Shown: positions 1 to 10,455 of the stretch, piece by piece
Layout: every line of letters begins with the position of its first letter
Position numbering within the stretch: position 1 is the first letter of the stretch
NCBI GenBank assembly: GCA_014218235.1
Contig: CM024755.1
Location: 77,360,631-77,424,630, forward strand
Direction of reading: 5' to 3'
DNA from: Colocasia esculenta
Taxonomy: Eukaryota > Streptophyta > Magnoliopsida > Alismatales > Araceae
Length of the DNA stretch: 64,000 bases
Made by a program: the position numbers and the translations under genes
The notes under the pieces: generated by a model
Database searches by the model: none
What the model saw: the letters and a program-made list of their open reading frames with translations, nothing else
Told to the model about the DNA's origin: nothing

Positions 1-7
1 CTGCCAT
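1..7 (-). CDS. gag: First codons of Sirevirus element A gag (runs off the window)
   Basis: On the minus strand an ATG at 7-5 begins a reading frame that leaves the window after two codons. It lies about 50 bases downstream of a primer-binding site and is preceded by the same AGAGCAAAGAT(C/A)A context as the gag start of element B at 45538, so it is inferred to be the gag start of element A. Nothing of the protein itself can be judged. Confidence 0.55.
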
Positions 8-53
8 TTATCTTTGCTCTTAAGATCGTGAGATCTTCTTCTCAAAGAGACTT

Positions 54-68
54 GGCTCTGATACCACT
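54..68 (-). other. Primer-binding site of element A
   Basis: The minus strand reads AGTGGTATCAGAGCC directly after the LTR end. TGGTATCAGAG(C) complements the 3' end of plant initiator methionine tRNA, the usual minus-strand primer of Ty1/copia elements. It fixes element A as a minus-strand element with its 5' LTR on the right. Confidence 0.85.
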
Positions 69-720
69 TGTTGCCTAGATAGCAAGCCCAGAGGGGGGGT
101 GAATGGATTGCTTAAAATTCTTTCGTGTAATAATTCCTGTAAATAAAACACTAGACAGACAACACTAAGATCGATAGTTAGAGTTAGTGTTAATCAACAT
201 AAAGAGAACAATCACACAGACAACATGAAATTTTATCCTAGTTCGGATCTCCTATCCCAAGGAGTCCTACATCCACTCCCCAAGCAACCACTTAGGATTC
301 CACTAAACAAGGGTACAGTCCCCCTTAAGGACACTTATACATCCAGCCGTAGCTGGCCTTCTCTTCTCAACCATAAGAGGAGCAACACCACTTGTACCAA
401 CAGGTCTTCTCTTCACACCAGAAGAGGATCAACCACAAAGAGTGAGTTGTATGAGGAAGGCCCCAAGACCAAGCTTATAATCACTTGCTTGATCTGAGGC
501 AAAGTCTGAGAGGCACAAGATGATTACAAAGTGGACTCTCTCTCAGATCTACGTAAGCTCTCAAAAGGCAATGCACTATTCTCACAGAGAGCTAAGAGCT
601 ACTGAAAAGTTGGATTGGACGAGCTAGCTCTTGTTGTTCTTCAGGTGACTGGAGTTTCAAGCTTCTCAAAGGTTCAAGAGTTCTAACTGTCTAGCTACTT
701 TGCATGGAGTCACCAGTCTT

Positions 721-729
721 CTATTTATC
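721..729 (-). promoter_or_regulatory. Likely TATA box of element A LTR
   Basis: The minus strand reads GATAAATAG followed by AAGACT. Element B LTRs have TTTAAATAGAAGACT at the matching place. Transcription would start about 30 bases further along the minus strand. The position is inferred from similarity between elements. Confidence 0.5.
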
Positions 730-800
730 CTCTTTGAAATAATTTTGACCGTTGTAGTATCCGTTGAAATATCTGTTGTCTCACAGCTTCATGCCGTTAG

Positions 801-2513
801 TGTAACACCCCGGCCCCCTTGGGCCTTCTGGCCCCGTCCTCAGGGTCGCGGCGGGCGTTCTGGCCGCGACACGGTCGTGGCAGAGCGGACTGCCGCGACA
901 GTATTGGCGGTTCGTGTCGCGGCGGGGGTGAGCGTCGCGTCCTTGTCGCGTCGCCCCTGGCTGTCGCGACTCTGTTCTGACACGATTTGACCACTGTCCT
1001 ATCTGTCAGAACGGTCGTGTCGGGTGGCAGGGTCGTCGGTGTTGACGCGACCTGTCAGGCCGTCGCGACTGCCTTTCCGGTCTTCGAGGTTTGACCGTGC
1101 TTTTGGTGTCGCGCCTTGGCGGGCGGCCGTGACATGGTCGCGGCGCTTGTGAGCGTCGCGACAGGGTCAGTGTCGCGGCGGGCCGCTGCATCGCGTTCTG
1201 GTGGCCATTGGTTCAAAACCGAGGGCGCGCCCCATTTCCCCTCTCTCGCCCTTTTCACTCTTTCTCCCCTCTCTCGAGTTCCCTCTCATTTTTCGTTGTT
1301 CCCTTTCGCTCGTGGTGCTCGTGCTGAGGCGTGGACGTGCCGTTCGTGCAGGGCACGTGCTCGGGTTGTTCGGTGCGAGGAGGAGGAGGAGTTCTTTCCT
1401 ACGAGAAGGCCTTAACGTGTTCGTTCTTCGTGTGGAGGTAGGGACTCTTGATCCTCTCGCCCTAAGCATGATCCCTTCCCCCTCTTGACCGTGGTTTCCT
1501 CGTGGTTTGGGGCTTGGGGGAGTGAGAACTCCATGCTTGAGTTGAGTGAGGTTTCCTTCGAGTGTAGATCGATGCTTTTGAGGGATCGTGGGTGGTTTGG
1601 TGGATTTTAGCTTTTTAAAATGCGTTGTGCACGATCCCCTTTCCCCTTGTGAATGTATTTGGTGTTTTGAGGAGGGTTCCTGGAGGGACTGTTCCGGGAC
1701 CCTGCTCAGCGGGTAACGCGGCAGCCACGGAGGCCGCGATCATGTCGCGACGGCGCGTCCGGTCGCGACATGGTCGTGACGCTCCTGAGCGTCGCGTTAG
1801 GGTCACGACGAACGAGAGCGCCGTGACATGGTCGCGGCGGCCCGCCCTGTCGCGTCACTGACCGAGAGACAGGTTTGGTCTTTTCCGTTTCCGCTCTCCT
1901 TTTACTGTTCCCGTGACACTTGTGCTAGTCCCCTAGTACGGTCTCACGCTAGTCGTTCACCCGGTGCGTGGCACTTGAGGGCATGTCCCGTACTAGAGGT
2001 TGTTACCGTTACCTGGGACCCCCGTCCCCGGGAGCCTGTTGAGGGAGCACTCCGGGCTACGAGTGTGCTCGAGTTGGCAGCCGTTTAAGCGGACTCTGGA
2101 GCTGAGGGGAAAACGGTGGTTAGGACAGTGGCGTGTGAGTCTTCTCAGCAGCGGCAGGGCGCGCGTCGGGCAGAGGAGACGGGGCAGTAGTCGAGGTCCC
2201 CGTAGCTAGCAGTGGTTCCCCCTCTCAGTGTACGTCACCCTCGGGGTATGCCCCTAAGGGACTTGTCTCTCCCCTTTCCTTACTTGTACTAGTGTGCGTG
2301 CGTTGGGACTGTACTTAGAGCGGTACGCAGCGGTCTCGCTTTACTTTCCTGTTTCCGCTTGTACGCTTCTAGCTTAGCAGTTGACGTTTACTTCTGTTAC
2401 ATATCCTGTTAGACGCGTGTTATAGCCCTTCCGGGTCCCCCGGATCTGTGGGCGGCGATCGCGAAAATCGGGTCCTCGGCGTGGGCCGAGGGTTGGGTTC
2501 TCGGGTCGTTACA
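801..2513 (+). mobile_element. Solo LTR S1 of a GC-rich long-LTR family
   Basis: The 1713-base unit starts TGTAACACCCCGG and ends TCGGGTCGTTACA. It is flanked by identical GTTAG copies at 796-800 and 2514-2518, the 5-base duplication expected of an LTR retrotransposon. No second LTR, primer site or coding region lies between, so it is a solo LTR left by LTR-LTR recombination. Its first 380 bases are packed with TCGCG motifs. It has the terminal hairpin and terminus of S2, LARD1 and LARD2. Compared with S2 (17510-19839) it lacks about 555 bases between GGACAGTGGCG and TGTGAGTCTTCTCAG (near 2130). Confidence 0.92.
2238..2260 (+). other. Conserved U5 hairpin 2 in S1
   Basis: CCCT-c-GGGG-TATG-CCCC-ta-AGGG: an inner four-pair G/C stem with loop TATG and an outer four-pair stem. 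It lies about 255 bases before the LTR end. The same hairpin, with different outer pairs, is in LARD2. Confidence 0.65.
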
Positions 2514-3159
2514 GTTAGAGAGGCTGGTCTGAAGCAAGGAGCAGGTGAGCCTGCAGCCATTAATGCTTGGATTGACACATACATCTTCAAGGAAAGATTG
2601 TCTGAATCTTCTATCCTTTTATTAGGTTGACTGCTCCATCTTTGACGTACGTTTCTACAAAAGTCTTGCACACAATAAATACTGACACATAAACAACTTC
2701 TCTTTGTCTAAACTTTCAGTCAATATTAGTAGTCGTGCTGCAAAGGATATACCAAAACGGAAATGATATTTTGTCATCTTATAAGGCAAGATTTTACGTG
2801 ACACAGGTGAGGTAAACAAGGATGTGTTGTACCATTACAATAAATACTCAAGACCATAGGATATAGTTTGGTGCGCAGGAAGGTTTTTGAAATCTACAGA
2901 GATTTGAACTTATACATTTAAATATCATGAAGGATAAATCTTCTAAAAATTATCTGAGAAGATAATGATAGTGTTTTTCAATATATTTAACCCACAATCG
3001 TTGTGAAAAGAAATGATACACACATGAAATCATTGTTATCAACGTGATCCATATATGAATAAAATCTATGTTGAAATAAAGTTAATGTGATCATAATCCA
3101 TGTATAAATAGTGAAATCGTTATTCTGTACATAATCGTTATATGAATGAAATTGATGTA

Positions 3160-3710
3160 CAGACGAAATTGTTGTTTTAGTGAGGGAATCGTTGTTTGAG
3201 TAAAATTGATAATGAAATCGTTGTTTTATAGATAAAACTGTTGTTTGAGTGAAATCGATCTTGAAATCCTTGTTTCAATGAAATCGATAAGGAAATCGTT
3301 GTTTAAGTGAAATCGATCATGAAATCGTTGTTTCAATGAAATCGATAAGGAAATCGTTGTTTAAGTGAAATTGATCATGAAATTGTTGTTTTAATGAAGA
3401 AATCGTTGTTGTGATCATATCGTTGTTTAAGTAAAAGCTAATTGTTGTTTAAGTAGGAAGATCGTTGTTGCGATCAAATCGTTCTTTAAGTGAAAGCAAA
3501 TCGTTGTTGCGATCAAATCGTTCTTTAAGTGAAAGCAAATTGTTGTTGTGATCAAATCTTTCTTTAAGTGAAATAGAATTGTTGTTGTGATCAAATCGTT
3601 CTTTTAGTGAAAGGAAATTGTTGTTTTGATCAAATCGTTGTTTAAGTGAAAGGAAATCGTTGTTTTCAATCAAATCGTTGTTTCTATGAAGGAAGTCGAT
3701 GTGTACTTAG
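3160..3710 (-). repeat. U3 tandem array of element A (AAATCGTT core)
   Basis: Imperfect direct repeats of about 30-40 bases. The clearest block (3450-3690) repeats a TCGTTGTTGCGATCAAA-type unit about six times; 3180-3400 carries a looser version around AAATCGTTGTTTAAGTG. All lie upstream of the promoter in the LTR sense. The apparent minus-strand peptide at 3449-3673 is only this repeat translated. Confidence 0.75.
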
Positions 3711-3894
3711 ACAAAAACATATGCAATGTATTTCAGATAGTAGTGTGTGAGGATAACTTACAGATTTTTCTAGATTTATTTTATGTGGATAAAGTTCACA
3801 AAAAGTGATAGAGAATGCTTTTCAAGGTTTTGTTAATCACCAAAAAATACATATATAATTAATAATTAATTATATGGAGATTGACTGATCATCA

Positions 3895-4898
3895 ACTCTA
3901 TCTCTCCCCGTTCTGTAGTAGACCTAGAAACCCATGACATCATCGGGTCTTCATCATCCCTGAGGTAAGACATGTCTATCGGATCATAGTCTCCCTCCCC
4001 CTTTTTGGCATCCATCTGCATATGCTTCAACCTAAGCCTCATAATATAGTGCATGTACACCAAGCTGTCTAATCTTCTGTGGCTTAATAGGTTTCTCACC
4101 TTTGTATGAATTAGAGTAAACATACTCCAATTCCTCTCACAACCACCAAAAGATGAAGTCTGTGATAAAACTCTAATTGCAATCTCTCTAATTGTCGGTG
4201 AACTTCTTTCATAACTAGCCACCACTCTCCTATCACAAGGAAAGAGTATTATTAGTTACAACATATTCATCCTCATAGATTCTTGGCCTTTCATAAGTCA
4301 AATTGTATGTACCTAGGTCAACCTTTTGTCAGGATGCAATCCCTGAACGGTTACGAAAGGAACCAATTCAACCGGCCCAAAAGGCAAGGACCTTTCCTTT
4401 ACTTATGGCGTTAAGTGCATCAGTCACAATAGAGGGAATTGCACTATAATTGATGCTCTTAAATATTTTAACTATAGTGAAGAAGGCAATGTAAAACTAT
4501 GACTTGCATATTTCACATGAAAGATTCTTACATTCATAGAGTACGGGTAAATTTTGTACCTCATTCAGGGCGACTGCAGCTTTCTCATGAGTTTGTGACA
4601 TCCTACCCACCACTGATGTTACTACACCCAACAAATCGTCTCGGTATGTAAGCTCATCCTCTTGTTGGAATCCAGGATGGAGATAATATGCTACAAATTA
4701 ATATGATAAATATCAGTACATGATAATTGTAGAATATTATAGACATATGTTGATATTTATATACCTGCCATATGTAAGTCTCTACGCATCTGGCGATCCC
4801 ACCTATCTTCGACGATGTCAATGAACATATAGGCATATTTGAATGATGCTGCAAGTATACGCTTCTTGGCAGCCTCCAATTTCACATACAACAACCTT
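3895..4898 (-). pseudogene. hAT transposase, C-terminal part (decayed)
   Basis: Reading on the minus strand, 4225-3895 encodes the hAT dimerisation region: REIAIRVLSQTSSFGGCERN then WSMFTLIHTK and RRLDSLVYMHY, which are hallmarks of plant hAT (Ac/Tam3-like) transposases. 4890-4770 encodes a segment ending in DRWDRQMRRDLH, and 4690-4530 one with a YLHPGFQQ-type motif, consistent with exons separated by short AT-rich introns. The same gene continues at 10456-10731 on the far side of the LINE. The N-terminal zinc finger and first catalytic region are not seen, and the 3' end is cut by element A at 3894. A truncated, non-functional copy; exact exon limits are inferred. Confidence 0.8.
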
Positions 4899-4910
4899 TT
4901 TTTTTTTTTT

Positions 4911-5140
4911 AAATAAAAGGTCACAGGATCAGCGAACCAGCTAAGTGCACTACTCCCCAGCGGGGAGTAGTGAGATCACTCCCCTGGTGCGAATTCCTGG
5001 AACCTGAAATTTTATAAATGAGATAATAGTTGATACATAACCTTTGGGGCATACCCCTGTCAGAGAACCCATACAAGGAAGGAAGAATCCGAGTACCAAC
5101 CCATCCAAACCAAACTCATACAAGATCACACTAAATCCAA
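4911..5140 (-). other. LINE 3' untranslated region
   Basis: About 230 bases between the ORF2 stop and the poly(A) tract. The minus strand contains GGGGTATGCCCC (5057-5046), able to form a four-pair stem with loop TATG, and a second inverted G/C block near 4955-4968 (CTCCCC around GCGGGGAG). Such stem-loops near the 3' end are often used by LINE reverse transcriptases to recognise their own RNA; that role here is inference. Confidence 0.6.
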
Positions 5141-8100
5141 TTAAACCTGACGGAAGCTGGGTAAACCCGCCTTATCAATCAGTATAGCTCCTCGAGATGA
5201 CTGTGGAAGAGAAGGTAAGTCATAAAAAACCGAGCTGGAAGCAGTATGGCATGCATGATTAGCTAAAGAGTCCGCTGCTTGATTTCCTTCCCGATAAGTA
5301 TGCACTAACCGCGGCTTCATCAGATCAACCAGACGGAGCAGTCCGCGCCACCAAGGGAAGACAGCCCAGTGGGGAAAACGACCCGCTGAAATCGCTTGCA
5401 GAGTTGTATGAGAATCCGAGTACAAAATGGAGATGTTCAAGTTCCGATGCTTTGCTAATCGAAGCCCATCATATATAGCTCGGACTTCAGCAACAGCACT
5501 ACTACCCATGCCATAGTAAAAAGAGAAACCACATAGAAAAATTCCATGTTTATCTCTGATACAACCCCCACCACCACTCGGTCCTGGGTTACCTTTGGAA
5601 GCTCCATCAACATTCAAACAGTAGCCATTCAAAGGAGGGATCCAACTGACCAGGGAAGGAAGCTTGATGCTGACAGCAAGAGTAATATTGAATATCTGGA
5701 GTATGGCTGCATGGCTATGAGAAATAGAACCATAGAATTTAGTGGAAGCTATAGAAGACCGCACGGTCGTAAGGATTTTCTTTTTAATGGACTCAATCTG
5801 AGAAAAGACACCCTCCATACGAGCCGTACATCTAAATTTCCAGATTTCCCATAGCATGGTAATAGACATCAATAATCCTACAACCTGTAAAGGAGAGCTC
5901 ATAGAAGTACCCACAACAATACTCCAAAATCTGATGGAAACATGATCACTCCAGGACATATTATTGCAAAGGAGAGGAGCCACCCAGGACCAAAGATCTT
6001 TGGCAATCATACTGGAGACAAATAGATGATCTAGGTTTTCCTGCTCATGAGAGGTACAGCACACACACTTGGAAGCGATGGGAATGCCACACTCCACAAT
6101 CCGCGAATCCACTGCTACCGCTCTATGGATCAGTTTCCAACCGAACATGGCAACACGAGGAGGGATAAAGTGAGACCACAGCTTCGTCCATGCACTACGG
6201 CCCACGCCAGAGGCTGAAGCTAGGAGATAAGCTGATTTCACAGAAAAATCACCATGGGGATTGGGATCCCAAATAAATTTATCAGGCTGGTCCGTAAGAA
6301 GCGATTGCCCTTGCTGAGGAGATAAGCTGAGAGAAGACCAAACAGGGTTATCAACATCAAATAATATATCTCTAACCGAAGCATGAGGACTAGTAATTGC
6401 ACTCGAGTTCTGAAGGAGATGTAAGAGACTAGATTCGCCTATCCATGTATCAAGGTAAAATTTCACAGTATTGCCGTCCCCACCAATCCACCTTGTATGA
6501 GCCAAGAGCAATTCTTTAGCCTTGAAAAAAACTTTCTTAGAGATTCCAAAAGGAAAAGGAGAATGGACCTCCTGAAGGTGAGAAAGGGAGAGGAATCTAG
6601 ATTTAGCATAAGACGACCAGAGAGAGTGACCATGAAGGATGTTCCAAAGATTCTTAGCCGCCATTGCCACTTGTAGAGTATTAAGATTTCGAAAATTCAG
6701 ACCACCCTCAGTAATCGGCTTTTGTAACGTAGACCAGGCCACCCAATGACGTCTATGCTGACCATCACCTCCTTGCCAGAAGAAATTCGCACAAATGCGT
6801 TCCACTTGAAGAATAATAGATTGAGGGATAGTCATGGAACTTGCCAAATAGACCGGGATGCTCAAGAGCACAGAACGAATAAGCACAGCCCGTCCTGCCT
6901 GGGACAAAATTTTTGCATGCCACCCAGAGAGTTTTCTAGTAACACATTCCACCAAGAACTTGTAGTCTTCAACCTTCAATCTGCCCGCCTTCAAAGGGAT
7001 GCCCAGGTATTTCATAGTACCGTGTTGAATAGTATACCCAGTTACAGCAGTAATGCGGGAAGCTAAAGCCAAAGGCGCCTTATGAGGAAGATAGAAGGAG
7101 CTCTTGCTCACATTAACTCTTTGACCCGAACTAAATTCATAGGTTTGCAGGAAACGCAGCAAATGTCTAACCCCTTGAATCCCTGCATTCATAAAGATCA
7201 GAGTATCATCCGCATACAGAAGATGGGACACATGAGGAACACCTCTGGGTCCACTGAAATAATTGATAAGGCCGTTGCTAAACAAGTGAGAGAGGCCTCG
7301 GCTCAGCACCTCAGAGGCAATGATAAACAGTATTGGTGCCAATGGATCACCTTGACGGATGCCCCTGGTAGACTTGAAATAACCAGAGATATTGCCATTA
7401 AAGCTGACAGAAGACCAGCAATTAGAAAGAAGCATACCAACCAGCGAGGTGAACCTATTGGAAAAGCCAAACTTCTTCATAACAAGCAAGAGAAAGTCCC
7501 ATTCCATACGATCATAGGCTTTAGCCATATCAAGTTTGAACATAATGTTATGACCTCGAACCTTACGGTTGATATCCCTCAAAATATGCCGGGCCAAAGA
7601 CACATTATCAAAAATAGCTCTTCCCTGGATAAATGCACTCTGATTTTCCAAAATGATCAAAGGGAGCAAAGGGGTTAGCCGAGCACATAGAATCCGGGAT
7701 ATAACTTTGAAAGCAAAATTTAACAAGGTGATGGGGCGAAAATCACTGAAAGAGCGGGGCATATCCACTTTAGGAATAAGAGTAATAATAGAAGAAAATA
7801 AACCCCTGGGAGGACAGAAACCAGCAAAGAAACCTTGAACGGAAGCAATGACATCTTCTTTAATAATCTCCCAACAGTGAGTATAAAATGCCCCAGAAAA
7901 TCCATCAGGACCAGGAGCGCTATTACCATTCATGGCCAGAACAGTATTCCGAATTTCCTCCGATTTAGGCGACAAGCAAAGAGTATTATTCTGATCAGAG
8001 GAAATAATAGAAGGGATTAAAGACAGCAAACCCACATCAACCTCATGGGGCTCAGAAGATAGAAGATTATGAAAAAACATAGCAGCTTCCTCCTTAAGGT

Positions 8101-9277
8101 GATTCTGGTCCGTGCACCAATCATGCGAAGGAGGGATTTGAAGCCTGTGAATAAAGTTTTTTCTCCTGTGGCATTTGACAGTGGCATGGTAAAAGGAAGT
8201 GTTACGATCCCTGTTGGCAAGCCAATCCACCCTCGCTTTTTGTTTCCAGAACATCTCTTCCCTATTCATAGCCGAATTCAGCCTGGCATTAGCAGCATAT
8301 AAATTGGAACGATTATCTGCAGATGGAGATAGATCAAATTCGAATTGAAGTCGGGCCACCTCATCTGATGCAAGAATAACCATCTGTTGCACATTCCCAA
8401 AGACATCCTTATTCCAACTTTTGAGAAAAGATTTAACCTCCTTAAGCTTAAGGTGGAGGCGAATGAGGGGATTAACATCAAATACTCTAGATGAAGTCCA
8501 AACAGAAGAGACGCCCTGCAAGAAAGATTCATGTGTAGTCCACATACTTTGAAAGATAAAGCGGCTTGGGCCATGAGACTCACTATCCGAGGAGAGAAGC
8601 AAGGGGCAATGATCTGAAGACCCCCTACTTAAATGCTTCACCGAAAAATTGGGCCAAAGATCTTGGAATTTATCATTAATAAAGATACGATCCAGCCTAG
8701 CACGAATATTAGCAGCTCCAACACGATTATTATTCCATGTGAACGATGTTCCCATATAACCAGCATCAAACAAACCAGAAGCAGCCATGAATGCATTGAA
8801 ATCTATCATGCTAGACAAGTTGCCAAAATTACCTCCCAACTTTTCCGAAGGGTGAGCAATGCAATTAAAATCTCCACCAATTAGCCACGGAACCTCCACC
8901 ATGAGACTAAATTGTAACAGATGATCAAATAGATTACGGCGCTGATCCAAATGACAAGAAGCATAAATGCAAGTAATAAATGAAGAGTAACCAGAAGCCG
9001 AGCGAAGACCCATAGTGATATGCTGAGCAGAACTATCAATGATATCAAGGGGAATAGAAGAATCCCAGAACACCCATATTTTGGAATCAGACTGCATGTT
9101 ACCCACAAAATTATCCAGCTTAAGAGAAACCGAAATTTTGGACGCCTTCTCCAGAGGCTGCTTCGGTTCCATAATAGCCACCAGCGAAGGATGATGTTGA
9201 ATGACCAATTTTTTTAGCCCACGTTTTGATGCAATATTCCCGATCCCCCTAATATTCCAGAATAATATTGGAATCAT
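5141..9277 (-). CDS. LINE ORF2: endonuclease, reverse transcriptase and RNase H
   Basis: An uninterrupted 1378-residue protein that nicks target DNA and copies the LINE RNA onto it. Residues 1-230 are an apurinic-like endonuclease: FWNIRG near the start (N8), E37 in IMEPK, GGDFN (D136, N138) and the terminal SDHCP motif (D222, H223). Residues about 440-760 are reverse transcriptase, with FKLDMAKAYDRMEW, RGIRQGDPLAP and the catalytic YADD at 689-692. Residues about 1020-1100 match the zf-RVT region, with a CVCC pair and HLF. Residues 1220-1345 are RNase H with all four acidic residues present (D1224 in NVDGASKGNPG, E1264, D1288, D1336). This order is typical of RNase-H-bearing plant L1 elements. 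It follows ORF1 after a 182-base gap. All catalytic motifs are intact, so the protein may still work; the element lacks a full ORF1. Confidence 0.95.
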   Translation of the reverse strand: MIPILFWNIRGIGNIASKRGLKKLVIQHHPSLVAIMEPKQPLEKASKISVSLKLDNFVGNMQSDSKIWVFWDSSIPLDIIDSSAQHITMGLRSASGYSSFITCIYASCHLDQRRNLFDHLLQFSLMVEVPWLIGGDFNCIAHPSEKLGGNFGNLSSMIDFNAFMAASGLFDAGYMGTSFTWNNNRVGAANIRARLDRIFINDKFQDLWPNFSVKHLSRGSSDHCPLLLSSDSESHGPSRFIFQSMWTTHESFLQGVSSVWTSSRVFDVNPLIRLHLKLKEVKSFLKSWNKDVFGNVQQMVILASDEVARLQFEFDLSPSADNRSNLYAANARLNSAMNREEMFWKQKARVDWLANRDRNTSFYHATVKCHRRKNFIHRLQIPPSHDWCTDQNHLKEEAAMFFHNLLSSEPHEVDVGLLSLIPSIISSDQNNTLCLSPKSEEIRNTVLAMNGNSAPGPDGFSGAFYTHCWEIIKEDVIASVQGFFAGFCPPRGLFSSIITLIPKVDMPRSFSDFRPITLLNFAFKVISRILCARLTPLLPLIILENQSAFIQGRAIFDNVSLARHILRDINRKVRGHNIMFKLDMAKAYDRMEWDFLLLVMKKFGFSNRFTSLVGMLLSNCWSSVSFNGNISGYFKSTRGIRQGDPLAPILFIIASEVLSRGLSHLFSNGLINYFSGPRGVPHVSHLLYADDTLIFMNAGIQGVRHLLRFLQTYEFSSGQRVNVSKSSFYLPHKAPLALASRITAVTGYTIQHGTMKYLGIPLKAGRLKVEDYKFLVECVTRKLSGWHAKILSQAGRAVLIRSVLLSIPVYLASSMTIPQSIILQVERICANFFWQGGDGQHRRHWVAWSTLQKPITEGGLNFRNLNTLQVAMAAKNLWNILHGHSLWSSYAKSRFLSLSHLQEVHSPFPFGISKKVFFKAKELLLAHTRWIGGDGNTVKFYLDTWIGESSLLHLLQNSSAITSPHASVRDILFDVDNPVWSSLSLSPQQGQSLLTDQPDKFIWDPNPHGDFSVKSAYLLASASGVGRSAWTKLWSHFIPPRVAMFGWKLIHRAVAVDSRIVECGIPIASKCVCCTSHEQENLDHLFVSSMIAKDLWSWVAPLLCNNMSWSDHVSIRFWSIVVGTSMSSPLQVVGLLMSITMLWEIWKFRCTARMEGVFSQIESIKKKILTTVRSSIASTKFYGSISHSHAAILQIFNITLAVSIKLPSLVSWIPPLNGYCLNVDGASKGNPGPSGGGGCIRDKHGIFLCGFSFYYGMGSSAVAEVRAIYDGLRLAKHRNLNISILYSDSHTTLQAISAGRFPHWAVFPWWRGLLRLVDLMKPRLVHTYREGNQAADSLANHACHTASSSVFYDLPSLPQSSRGAILIDKAGLPSFRQV

Positions 9278-9459
9278 TAAATATCAGGAGCCTTCCCTCT
9301 GTCCTCCGATCTAGACCTTGCTCTAGTGACCACCCGCTCACGACGATGTTTCCCATGTTTGATAATAGTGTTCAAGGGCATAAAATTATTTTCTGCATCT
9401 ACTAATGTAATCAGATCTATCCCTTCATCTGAAGCTTGTACCTGAGGAGGATGATAATC

Positions 9460-10445
9460 CTAATTTTCCATTATTATGTATGGGCTGCCTGTATCCATCA
9501 TCTGACCATCTGTGATGATACCTGCATCTTTGGAACCAACGGGATCTGGCGAGGACGAAACCTCCTGAAGCAAAGCAGGAATAACATGCATACCTGGAGC
9601 AGGTGATGAAAGCAGGGTGTCTCTAACATCCGAGTATTGGAGAGGATCTCCTGGAGGAAGCGGATCGCGGGATTCCGCCTGCATGGGCTCTCCGGCTTGC
9701 ATGGGAGGAATCGAGGGCCCCGCCTCCACGTCCTTTTCATGAAGAACCTGATCAGGACTAGCCTGATCAACCGGTGATGACCCATGCACGACAGTGGTGA
9801 CAGGTTTCCAAATTTTGGTGGCGGCTGGTGCAACAACCCTAGGTTGGATATTGAGCATGACGTTTCCAGTTGTACGGCATCGGTTCTGAACGTGACCTAG
9901 GCGATGACAAGTAGAACAATAATCTGGAATATTAATGTAGACGACTTCTTGCCAGAAACCTCCAAACTCCCCCATCCCGATCCAGACCCTCTCTGGCCTA
10001 GCCTGGAGAAGATCCATCTCCACACAAACCCTAGCCGCTTTGGTATTCAATAGAAGATCCGTGGCGTGCGCGATTTGGAGAACAGGACCAATATTTGTAG
10101 CAATCGAAGTTAATAAGTTCTTTTGGTACAGATGAACCGGAAGCCCCGGGAGATCAACCCAGACAGGAAGTATGGATGGGTCTTCAGATAATTTGAAAGT
10201 AGGGGACCATTTAAAGAACCGAAAGAGTTTACCTTTGACGTACAGAGATTCACGTAGTAAAACTCTTAAAAAATCATCATTGCAAGAGAACCTGAAGAGG
10301 ATATGATAATTATCAAGAGCACTAATCATGAAGGGCGCTTTAAGACTGCATCTCACTGCCAAGATGGAACGGATCTCTGGAACAGCCGGTCGGCCAAAGG
10401 CAGTCTTGGCCACCACAGCGAACTGGAAGGGGATGAGGGAGGCGC
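9460..10445 (-). CDS. LINE ORF1, 5'-truncated (DUF4283 and zinc knuckle)
   Basis: ORF1 proteins of plant L1 elements bind the element RNA. The visible part begins within the DUF4283 fold (FAVVAKTAFGRP, LDNYHILFRF, FRFFKWSPTF, LPVWVDLPGLP) and ends with a CCHC knuckle, C-STC-HRLGH-VQNRC (C272, C275, H280, C285 in the frame that starts at 10731), then a proline- and serine-rich tail. The usual N-terminal leader before DUF4283 is missing because the LINE is truncated at 10445. The frame is open upstream into hAT sequence: residues 1-92 of the 423-residue frame (10731-10456) are hAT, the duplicated target supplies R-L-L, and LINE residues follow. This fusion is an accident of insertion. Confidence 0.85.
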
Positions 10446-10455
10446 ACAACAACCT

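Larger units (their letters stand above)
69..3894 (-). repeat. 5' LTR of Sirevirus element A, interrupted by solo LTR S1
   Basis: The sense (minus) strand begins TGATGATCAG at 3894 and ends GGCAACA at 69, next to the primer site. Removing S1 and its duplicated 5 bases leaves about 2.1 kb, matching the 2161-base 5' LTR of element B. The two share the TGATGA start, the GTTAATCA(T/C)CAAAA stretch near it, an array built on AAATCGTT in U3, an AAATAGAAGACT promoter context, and the run of Gs before the LTR end (91-98). The right neighbour is hAT transposase sequence, so element A inserted into the hAT gene. The other end of the element is outside the window. Confidence 0.85.
4899..10445 (-). mobile_element. 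L1-type LINE inserted in the hAT gene
   Basis: The element is bounded by a perfect 10-base target-site duplication, ACAACAACCT, at 4889-4898 and 10446-10455. A run of 13 Ts at 4898-4910 is its poly(A) tail seen from the other strand, so transcription runs right to left. It carries ORF1 (9460-10445) and ORF2 (5141-9277). The 5' end falls within ORF1, so it is 5'-truncated in the usual way for target-primed reverse transcription. The intact ORF2, clean duplication and intact tail suggest a fairly recent insertion. Confidence 0.93.

Noticed and set aside
801..2209. Several 60-100 residue arginine- and serine-rich frames in S1
   Set aside because: GC-rich LTR sequence without start context or domain; frames occur on both strands.
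3449..3673. 74-residue minus-strand frame of repeated KERFD-NNN units
   Set aside because: It is the U3 tandem array of element A translated; not a protein repeat gene.
7082..7678. 198-residue plus-strand frame
   Set aside because: Antisense shadow of the intact LINE ORF2.
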